A DNA stretch of 11,747 nucleotides from an uncultured Gemmatimonadota bacterium (GTDB taxonomy: Bacteria; Gemmatimonadota; Gemmatimonadetes; Gemmatimonadales; Gemmatimonadaceae). The notes under the pieces are model-generated. The model made no database searches, was not told the origin of the DNA, and was given only the letters and a program-made list of their open reading frames with translations. The DNA is taken from contig CAMLDY010000078.1 in the NCBI GenBank assembly GCA_946478895.1, positions 1-11,747 on the forward strand, given 5' to 3'. Below, in pieces: positions 7,318 through 11,747 of the stretch. The position numbers and the translations under genes are program-made. Every line of letters begins with the position of its first letter. Within the stretch, counting starts at the first letter, position 1.

Positions 7318-7386
7318 AACGCCCGCACCCCTCCTCGCCTCCTCCCTATCACCTCGCACCCTCCACCATACTCAGTTCGCCCTTGG
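7317..7386 (-). repeat. Element A right inverted arm
   Basis: This is the inverted partner of 6830-6899, pyrimidine-rich on the + strand. Differences from the left arm cluster at arm positions 5-6, 12-19, 43-53, while the 20-42 and 54-70 blocks are intact. Similarity to the right end of element B continues a few bases beyond the arm (TTGGTTTT then GC). It ends 7 bp from the stop codon of the minus-strand gene at 7394. Confidence 0.9.
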
Positions 7387-7393
7387 TTTTTGC

Positions 7394-7666
7394 TCAGCGC
7401 AGGAATCTCTCCGCCAGCTGCGCCAGCCGCTCGTCGCCTTCCTGCTCGGCGCGCGCACGGATGTTCTCGACGTAAGGGCGCAGCTTCTTTTCGCCCCAGT
7501 AGTAACCCGTTGCGCTTTCGGCACTGCCGGTGTCGCCGGACCGCGCCGCGTCGAGCAGCGCTTCGGCAGCCGCTTCGTCGTACCCCGGATCGCTGCGAGA
7601 GGGAAGAGAATATCTCCTGCCCGGATCGCCCCACCCGCTGTCTTCCTTTACGAACGCGCGTGACAT
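7394..7666 (-). CDS. Small conserved-type hypothetical protein
   Basis: This is a 90-residue soluble protein with no signal peptide or membrane segment. The N-terminal third is basic and Pro/Gly-containing (MSRAFVKED, GRRYSLPSRSDPGYDEAAAEALLDAAR). An Asp/Ala-rich stretch follows, then the distinctive GYYWGEKKLRPYVENIRARAEQEGDERLAQLAERFLR (54-90). I recall short proteins of this layout (MSRAFVKE start, GY-WGE core, AERFLR end) as uncharacterised in several phyla, but I cannot assign a function. GAGGG (7678-7674) is followed by 7 bases and then the ATG, so the start is well supported. It diverges from the 7765 gene across a 98-bp gap that must hold both promoters, though I see no convincing boxes. 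Element A begins immediately beyond its stop. Confidence 0.8.
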   Translation of the reverse strand: MSRAFVKEDSGWGDPGRRYSLPSRSDPGYDEAAAEALLDAARSGDTGSAESATGYYWGEKKLRPYVENIRARAEQEGDERLAQLAERFLR

Positions 7667-7764
7667 GGTCTCACCCTCGACGGAAGTTGTTGATTGTCGC
7701 AGCTTTCACGCCGTTATCACGGGACTTGCAGAGCATTGGGGTAACCCGAGATCATGGAGGCTGG

Positions 7765-8109
7765 ATGAGAGAAGAATCCTACGAAGAGCTGCAGGAAGAT
7801 CTGGACCCACACCGGCAACAGGAGCGTGATGGAGCCGCGCTGGAAAACGCCGGGCGACTTCGCCAGAAGGGCGTCCTCCTCACCGGACGCGAAGCGAGCG
7901 CCGAGCTCGACGACATTCTCACCGCGGTCGAGAGATTCGAGGCGGCTGTGATTGCGCGCGGCGGCGATTCGTTCGTCAACACTCCTTTCTCCGATCAGCC
8001 CGAGGATCCCCGCTTCGTCATTCCCCAGCGCATTGCGGGTGAGGACGCAGAAGCCTACGCATTGCGCATCAATGAGGCGGCGGAAAGACTGGAGAAAGCC
8101 GACCTATAA
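7765..8109 (+). CDS. Acidic hypothetical protein upstream of the CDF transporter
   Basis: This 114-residue, Glu/Arg/Ala-rich protein is probably soluble and largely helical: 1-35 and 42-66 look like long amphipathic helices, and 93-112 is a third. Between them lies VNTPFSDQPEDPRFVIPQRI (71-90), the least repetitive and most family-like stretch. I do not recognise the family. The frame is open far upstream to 7390, but that part is antisense to the 7394 gene. The ATG at 7765 is chosen because GGAGG (7756-7760) lies 4 bp before it and because the divergent gene starts at 7666. The TAA (8107-8109) abuts the TTG of the transporter gene, indicating one operon. A role in metal handling is suggested only by position. 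Confidence 0.72.
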   Translation: MREESYEELQEDLDPHRQQERDGAALENAGRLRQKGVLLTGREASAELDDILTAVERFEAAVIARGGDSFVNTPFSDQPEDPRFVIPQRIAGEDAEAYALRINEAAERLEKADL

Positions 8110-9042
8110 TTGGCAATCGCGGTGAATAACGCCACGCGACGCAGCATTCGCTGGGCGCAGGCGGGACTGGTGGTCAACGCGGTGCTCGTCCTGGTGAAGT
8201 TCGTCGCGGGAATCGTCGGCCACGCCAACGCGCTCGTGGCCGATGCGGTCGAATCGTCGGCGGACATCTTTTCGTCGATGATCGTCTGGATGGGACTGAG
8301 CATTGCCGCCAAGCCCGCCGACGAAGACCATCCCTACGGGCACGGGAAAGCGGAGCCGCTCGCCGCGGCGGTGGTGTCGCTGATGCTGCTCGGAGCGGCG
8401 GCGGGGATATCGATCCTCGCGATTCGCGAGATCCTGCACCCACATCATTTGCCGGCGTCGTTCACGCTCTTCGTCGCCGCCGGTGTGATCATGGTGAAGG
8501 AAGTGCTCTACCAGCGTGTATCCAGAGTCGGCCGCGATGTCGGAAGCACCGCAATCTCAGCCGATGCCTGGCACCATCGTGCCGACGCAGCGAGCTCGCT
8601 GGCTGCGTTCATCGGAATCAGCATTGCACTCATTGGCGGACCGGGTTGGGAAGCGGCAGACGACTGGGCGGCGCTCGTCGCGGCGGTGCTGGTCGCGGTC
8701 AACGGTGTACGCACGCTGCGGCCGGCGATTTCGGGCTTGATGGATGAAGCTCCGGACAGCGCCGTAAACGCGCGCGCCCTCGAAGCGGCCAACACCATCG
8801 ATGGCGTGCGGCGCGTCGAGACTCTGAATGTTCGCCGGTCAGGACTTGGGTTCTACGTCGATCTACACGTCCAGGCTGACCCGGGGATCTCGCTCGAGGA
8901 GGCGCATGAGATCGCCGCGAAGGTGAAGTACGCGATTCTCGAGGCAATCCCGAGCGTCATCGCCGTCCTCGTGCACATGGAACCCTATCGCGGTCCTGCC
9001 GCCGTGCCAGCCGATACGGTTCTCAGCCTGCCGCCGGCCTGA
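8110..9042 (+). CDS. Cation diffusion facilitator (CDF) family metal transporter
   Basis: This 310-residue inner-membrane metal/proton antiporter has six predicted TM helices and a cytoplasmic C-terminal domain. TM2 holds ALVADAVESSADIFSS, giving E48-x3-D52 at the transport site. TM5 holds SADAWHHRADAASS, giving H155-x3-D159. The DEDHPYGHGKAEPLA loop (71-85) after TM2 is diagnostic of the family. The tail (about 210-295) matches the CDF ferredoxin-like dimerisation domain, with DGVRRVETLNVRRSG and LEEAHEIAAKVKYAILEAIPSV. CDF proteins export divalent cations such as Zn, Fe, Mn or Co. The Glu in the TM2 motif differs from the Asp or His of well-studied Zn members, so specificity is open. The start is uncertain: TTG at 8110, directly after the upstream TAA, or GTG at 8122. 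Neither has a clear Shine-Dalgarno, so coupling to the upstream gene is likely. Confidence 0.95.
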   Translation: MAIAVNNATRRSIRWAQAGLVVNAVLVLVKFVAGIVGHANALVADAVESSADIFSSMIVWMGLSIAAKPADEDHPYGHGKAEPLAAAVVSLMLLGAAAGISILAIREILHPHHLPASFTLFVAAGVIMVKEVLYQRVSRVGRDVGSTAISADAWHHRADAASSLAAFIGISIALIGGPGWEAADDWAALVAAVLVAVNGVRTLRPAISGLMDEAPDSAVNARALEAANTIDGVRRVETLNVRRSGLGFYVDLHVQADPGISLEEAHEIAAKVKYAILEAIPSVIAVLVHMEPYRGPAAVPADTVLSLPPA

Positions 9043-9084
9043 GCTCGTCGGTAATGCGTGCGCGCATCCCTTACGCCCATCCGT

Positions 9085-9130
9085 AATCCGCGCTCCGCAC
9101 TGGGACTCAGCCGGAATCCGCGCTCCGCAC
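9085..9130. repeat. 16-bp direct repeat at the 3' end of moaC
   Basis: AATCCGCGCTCCGCAC occurs at 9085-9100 and again at 9115-9130, a 30-bp period. The right copy encodes the last residues of MoaC (VRSAD on the minus strand); the left copy lies just past the stop codon. It looks like a local tandem duplication or a deletion scar. Confidence 0.85.
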
Positions 9131-9586
9131 CGGCAGTCCGCCGCTCTTGGCGGTCACACGCAGATTCGAGATTTCCATCTTGCGGTCGAGCGATTTCGCC
9201 ATGTCGTAGATGGTGAGCAGCGCGACCGACGCCGCCGTCAGCGCCTCCATCTCCACGCCCGTCCGGCTGCGCGACGCTGCCCACGCACTGACGCGAACGC
9301 CGGGTATAGCGGGGTCGATCTCGAAATCGACACCGATGTCGTCGAGAGCGATCGGATGGCAAAGCGGAATCAGCTCTGGGGTCTTTTTCGCGGCCATGAT
9401 GCCCGCGATTCGCGCGGTCGCTAGTGCGTCCCCCTTGACGAGCGCGTTGTTCTCGATCGCGCCCAGCGCGTCTGCATTCATGGTGATCGTTCCCTCGGCC
9501 GATGCACGTCGCGCGGTCTCCGGCTTGCGCCCGACATCCACCATTCGCGCGCGGCCTTCGGCGTCGATGTGGCTGAGGTCGCTCAC
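9107..9586 (-). CDS. moaC: Cyclic pyranopterin monophosphate synthase MoaC
   Basis: MoaC converts the 3',8-cyclo-GTP product of MoaA to cyclic pyranopterin monophosphate, the second step of molybdenum cofactor synthesis, in the cytosol. The 159 residues align with the E. coli numbering. MVDVGRKPETARRA (15-28) is the N-terminal motif, and the catalytic Lys51, His77 (in LIPLCHP), Glu112 and Glu114 (TGVEMEALTA), Asp128 and Lys131 (TIYDMAK) are all present. The start is GTG (9586-9584), overlapping the TGA of holB as GTGA, so translation should be coupled. No other moco gene lies in the window. The last few codons are part of a 16-bp direct repeat. Confidence 0.97.
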   Translation of the reverse strand: MSDLSHIDAEGRARMVDVGRKPETARRASAEGTITMNADALGAIENNALVKGDALATARIAGIMAAKKTPELIPLCHPIALDDIGVDFEIDPAIPGVRVSAWAASRSRTGVEMEALTAASVALLTIYDMAKSLDRKMEISNLRVTAKSGGLPVRSADSG

Positions 9587-10677
9587 CTCAGCACTTCTCC
9601 GAGATCGCGGATCAATCTCGAGGTGATCAGCTGGGGGCTGACATTGCCGCTGGCGTACACCTGAGCCTGCAGCACCGCGTCGACCGCTTTCGCCGCCGAT
9701 GCCGCGGCGCGCAGGTCCTGGTGATGCAGGGCGTCGCGCGCCCGTTCGCCGAGGAGCTCGACGAGGGCGTCGAGGGTGTCGGAAAAATTTCCGCGCGCTC
9801 CCATTGAACCCTGCGCGAGGGCGGCGGAGTGCGCGAGCGCCGGCCGCGCACTGGTAGCGGCATCGACGATGCGACGGGCGTTGATGGTGGCTTTCGCCTC
9901 GGTCGCGCCAGTGAACAGCCGGCCGGGTGCGCCGGCGGCGAGTCTGACGCGCTCCGAGGCAGACGTCTTCGACACCGAAGCGAGTGCTTTTTTGACTGCC
10001 GGATCCTCGACGAACGCGCGCACGGCTTTCTCCGCGACCAACGGCACGCGCACGGTGACGACCCGGGACTTGATCGTCGGCAACAATGCACCGGGTTCGC
10101 TCGAGGTCAGGATAATTGTCGTGTCCGCGGGCGGCTCCTCGAGGAGCTTGAGGAATGCGTTCGCCGCCATGTCGGCTCCTTCCTGGGGCACCATTCTCTC
10201 AGCATCGCCGACGATGAAGACCTTGCGCTTTCCGAGTGCCGGTGAGATCGCAGCCTGTTGAACGATGGAGCGGACGGTCGCGACGTAGATGCCCTCCGAT
10301 CCCGACGGAGCGGGGTAGAGGCCGTTATTCGCAGCGCGCTCCGCCAGCGCTTCGGCGTAGTCATCACGCACCTGCTCCAGGTCGGGATCAGAATCCCGAA
10401 GCCGCGGCCTCGGGAAGATCCAGTGCAGGTCGGGGTGGGTGAGCTCCCTGACATAGCGGCAGGAAGGACAATCGCCACAGCCCGCGAGCAGGGGTTTGTC
10501 GGCTACTTTCTCCGGCGCCTGGCAGAGCAGGCGCTGGGCGAGCCAGAGCGCGAGGCGCTGCTTGCCGACGCCCGGTGGACCCTGAAACAGCAGGCTCGCC
10601 GGGAGGATTCCCGCGCGCGCGGGCTCTGCAAGGCGCTCACGCACATGATCGTGGCCGTACAAATCGACGATTGGCAC
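9583..10677 (-). CDS. holB: DNA polymerase III, delta' clamp-loader subunit
   Basis: HolB is a structural subunit of the clamp loader that opens the beta clamp at primed DNA. This 364-residue protein has the RFC-like AAA+ layout: FQGPPGVGKQ (31-40) at the P-loop, four zinc-site cysteines (Cys52, Cys67, Cys70, Cys73, in CGDCPSC), a Walker-B-region DAERM (158-162), AANAFLKLLEEPP (171-183) and the SRV sensor segment (204-206). The P-loop has Gln in place of the Ser/Thr after Lys39, consistent with delta' not acting as an ATPase. About 40 extra residues (WIFPRPRLRDSDPD through YPAPSGSEG) sit between the zinc module and the next strand. The start is GTG at 10677; an in-frame TGA about 15 bases upstream rules out a longer form. 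No clear Shine-Dalgarno is seen. It is co-transcribed with moaC and diverges from the PfpI gene. Confidence 0.93.
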   Translation of the reverse strand: MPIVDLYGHDHVRERLAEPARAGILPASLLFQGPPGVGKQRLALWLAQRLLCQAPEKVADKPLLAGCGDCPSCRYVRELTHPDLHWIFPRPRLRDSDPDLEQVRDDYAEALAERAANNGLYPAPSGSEGIYVATVRSIVQQAAISPALGKRKVFIVGDAERMVPQEGADMAANAFLKLLEEPPADTTIILTSSEPGALLPTIKSRVVTVRVPLVAEKAVRAFVEDPAVKKALASVSKTSASERVRLAAGAPGRLFTGATEAKATINARRIVDAATSARPALAHSAALAQGSMGARGNFSDTLDALVELLGERARDALHHQDLRAAASAAKAVDAVLQAQVYASGNVSPQLITSRLIRDLGEVLR

Positions 10678-10754
10678 ATCGAAATATGGTCAGCGTTACG
10701 TTGGCTTGCGCGATCGTTTTTTGGAGACGGTGCGGCCGGTCCGCGGCGACGAGG

Positions 10755-10779
10755 TTCCGATTCGGGAATGTGCCGTTCC
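10755..10779. promoter_or_regulatory. Helically phased TTCC/GGAA half-sites, candidate operator
   Basis: In the 181-bp gap between divergent holB and the PfpI-type gene, TTCC (10755-10758), GGAA (10765-10768) and TTCC (10776-10779) alternate in orientation. Start-to-start distances of 10 and 11 bp place all three on one DNA face. Four-base units are short, so chance is a real possibility. No convincing -10/-35 boxes were found in this gap. Confidence 0.25.
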
Positions 10780-10858
10780 GCGTCTGTTTGCGCTCGACAG
10801 ATGGCACAATTTCTGACCAGTTATCTTGATCATTGAGCGAATCACACCGGAGATTGTC

Positions 10859-11482
10859 ATGCCCAACCAGCTGAAGGGACGCAAAGTCGCATTTCTCGCC
10901 ACCGATGGCGTTGAGCAAGTGGAGCTCACCGCACCGTGGAACGCCGTCCGTCAGGCTGGCGGCGAAACAATTCTCGTCTCGGACCACTCCGGCGAAATTC
11001 AGGGAGTGAACCACGACGCAAAGGGCGAGAAGTTTCGCGTCGACGTCGAAGTGGGTGGTGTGAGCGCGCGCGACTTCGACGCGCTGGTTCTGCCCGGAGG
11101 CGTGGCGAACCCGGACAAGCTTCGCACCAACGACGACGCGGTGCGATTCGTCCGCACTTTCATGGAGCTCGACAAACCCGTCGCTGCGATTTGCCATGGG
11201 CCGTGGCTGCTGGTGGAGGCCGATGCGGTGCGTGGTCGCACGATCACGTCCTGGCCAAGCCTGGAGACCGACATCCGGAATGCCGGCGGCGCGTGGGTCG
11301 ACAAGCAGGTGGAGCTGGATCAGAAGCTTCTGACCAGCCGAAAGCCGGACGACCTGCCGGCGTTCTGCGCCAAGCTGGTGGAGCTTCTCTCGACAGCGAT
11401 CGAGGAGCGCCGCCTGGACAAGATGGTCGAGCAGACTTTTCCGGCGAGCGACCCCCTTCCTGGGCCCATCAGTCTGGGGTAA
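10859..11482 (+). CDS. DJ-1/PfpI-family protein with FPASDP tail
   Basis: This 207-residue cytosolic protein belongs to the PfpI branch of the DJ-1/ThiJ superfamily, whose members act as stress-related glyoxalase/deglycase-like enzymes or proteases. The nucleophile elbow AAICHGPWLL (109-118) gives Cys112 and His113. Glu19 in DGVEQVEL aligns with the Glu that completes the active site in PfpI enzymes. ALVLPGG (75-81) and TSWPSLETDIRNAGGAWVD are further family signatures. GGAG (10849-10852), 6 bp before the ATG at 10859, decides the start over the in-frame TTG at 10826. After the domain, the last 21 residues read DKMVEQTFPASDPLP plus a short tail. This matches an FPASDP peptide motif that recurs at the ends of otherwise unrelated bacterial proteins. 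It diverges from holB. Element B lies 31 bp after its stop. Confidence 0.93.
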   Translation: MPNQLKGRKVAFLATDGVEQVELTAPWNAVRQAGGETILVSDHSGEIQGVNHDAKGEKFRVDVEVGGVSARDFDALVLPGGVANPDKLRTNDDAVRFVRTFMELDKPVAAICHGPWLLVEADAVRGRTITSWPSLETDIRNAGGAWVDKQVELDQKLLTSRKPDDLPAFCAKLVELLSTAIEERRLDKMVEQTFPASDPLPGPISLG

Positions 11483-11513
11483 CCGGACTGCGAGTACACA
11501 ACCTGCCAGTAGA

Positions 11514-11583
11514 CCACCTGCGAGAAGAGTAAGGTGGAGGGTGCTAGGTAATAGGGAGGAGGGAAGGAGGGGTGCTGGTGCTC
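11514..11583 (+). repeat. Element B left inverted arm
   Basis: This arm begins CCACCTGCGAGAA and continues through AAGGTGGAGGGTGCTAGG and GGGAGGAGGGAAGGAGGGG. It aligns to the element A left arm over the full 70 bp without gaps. Its purine bias lies on the + strand, as in A. Confidence 0.85.
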
Positions 11584-11661
11584 TGGTGCCTGCCGCTGCG
11601 TCTGCGTGGCGTGGCCCTCCCCGTTTGCCGGTGTATAGAGATCTGTGCGGCGGAACGACCC

Positions 11662-11731
11662 CCAACGCCCGTACCCCTCGCACGTCCTCCCAATCGCCTC
11701 GCACCCTCCACCTTGCTATTTTCGCGGTTGG
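11662..11731 (-). repeat. Element B right inverted arm
   Basis: Read on the minus strand, this arm begins CCAACCGCGAAAA and passes through AAGGTGGAGGGTGCGAGG. It carries about one base deleted relative to the element A arms in the GGAGG-rich part, then ends with TACGGGCGTT. It is the most diverged of the four arms internally but keeps the outer end well. Confidence 0.8.
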
Positions 11732-11744
11732 TTTTCGCGGTTGG
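11719..11744. repeat. 13-bp tandem duplication at the end of element B
   Basis: TTTTCGCGGTTGG occurs twice head to tail (11719-11731 and 11732-11744). The first copy is the outer tip of the element B right arm. A third copy may begin at 11745 (TTT), but the window ends there. Confidence 0.85.
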
Positions 11745-11747
11745 TTT

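Larger units (their letters stand above)
6830..7386. mobile_element. Element A: 557-bp inverted-repeat unit carrying an IVP-like gene
   Basis: Two ~70-bp arms, 6830-6899 and 7317-7386, are inverted copies of each other. By hand alignment without gaps, 60 of 70 positions match, including 23 consecutive matches in the core that starts GGTGGAGGGTGC. They enclose exactly one gene, the four-helix-bundle ORF, whose stop codon touches the right arm. A second unit with the same arms lies at 11514-11731. No transposase or integrase motif and no clear target-site duplication is visible. The unit sits in the gap between the sortilin operon promoter and the stop codon of the gene at 7394, disrupting neither. 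The layout mimics an rRNA intervening sequence but is not in rRNA. Calling it mobile is an inference from the two copies. Confidence 0.65.
11514..11731. mobile_element. Element B: 218-bp gene-less copy of the inverted-repeat unit
   Basis: The arms 11514-11583 and 11662-11731 are imperfect inverted copies of each other and match the arms of element A, most strongly over AAGGTGGAGGGTGC. The interior is only about 78 bp and encodes nothing recognisable. The first ~20 interior bases (CTCTGGTGCCTGCCGCT) weakly resemble those of element A (TTTTGGTCCGTCCGCTT), suggesting descent from a common longer unit. The size and lack of a gene are MITE-like. It lies 31 bp downstream of the PfpI gene and could also act as a 3' hairpin for it. 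No target-site duplication is clear. Confidence 0.6.

Noticed and set aside
6830..7386. Element A as part of a diversity-generating retroelement
   Set aside because: The four-helix-bundle protein is related to Avd, but no reverse transcriptase, template repeat or variable repeat exists in the window.
6830..7386. Element A as a CRISPR array or toxin-antitoxin module
   Set aside because: The arms are a single inverted pair, not spaced direct repeats, and only one protein gene is enclosed.
9051..9075. Candidate terminator hairpin between the CDF gene and moaC
   Set aside because: ATGCG-tgcg-CGCAT is only a 5-bp stem and no T-run follows on either strand. It is too weak to call.
10637..11704. 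A 355-codon open frame on the minus strand opposite the PfpI-type gene
   Set aside because: It is antisense to a clear DJ-1/PfpI gene and overlaps the holB start. Its composition is that of a third-position-GC shadow frame, with no domain.

Overview
The window is GC-rich, tightly packed bacterial chromosome. Gene content points to a member of Gemmatimonadota or a similar soil phylum. It holds a very large exported sortilin-type Asp-box (BNR) protein, lineage-restricted hypothetical proteins, and a 23S-rRNA-intervening-sequence-type four-helix-bundle gene outside any rRNA. This assignment is inferred from family content and gene style; no rRNA or other marker is present.

Layout. (1) 26-1397, + strand: a YtrA-type GntR repressor, apparently read from a nearly leaderless promoter, is followed without a gap by a two-TM SPFH/slipin membrane protein. 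(2) 1394-6709, - strand: a 1120-residue exported sortilin-like protein, a lipoprotein and a small DinB-like protein are chained by ATGA and TTGA stop/start overlaps. A coiled-coil/TM protein follows and meets the slipin gene tail to tail with overlapping stop codons. (3) 6830-7386: a 557-bp repeat-bounded unit with ~70-bp inverted termini encloses one gene, a four-helix-bundle (IVP-like) protein. (4) 7394-9042: a small conserved hypothetical gene on -, diverging from a + pair made of a 114-residue acidic protein and a cation diffusion facilitator. (5) 9107-10677, - strand: holB (DNA polymerase III delta') and moaC overlap by GTGA. (6) 10859-11482, +: a DJ-1/PfpI-family protein carrying an FPASDP tail. 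(7) 11514-11731: a second, gene-less 218-bp copy of the inverted-repeat unit, abutting a 13-bp tandem duplication at the window's end.

The most notable observation is the pair of related inverted-repeat units 4.1 kb apart. The longer one has the layout of a classic rRNA intervening sequence (long pairing arms around an IVP-family ORF), but it is intergenic. The shorter one keeps only the arms and about 80 bp of interior. Together they look like an autonomous/non-autonomous (MITE-like) pair, or a mobile structured-RNA family, with no recognisable transposase. The remaining genes are mostly ordinary housekeeping, envelope and stress functions with strong translational coupling.
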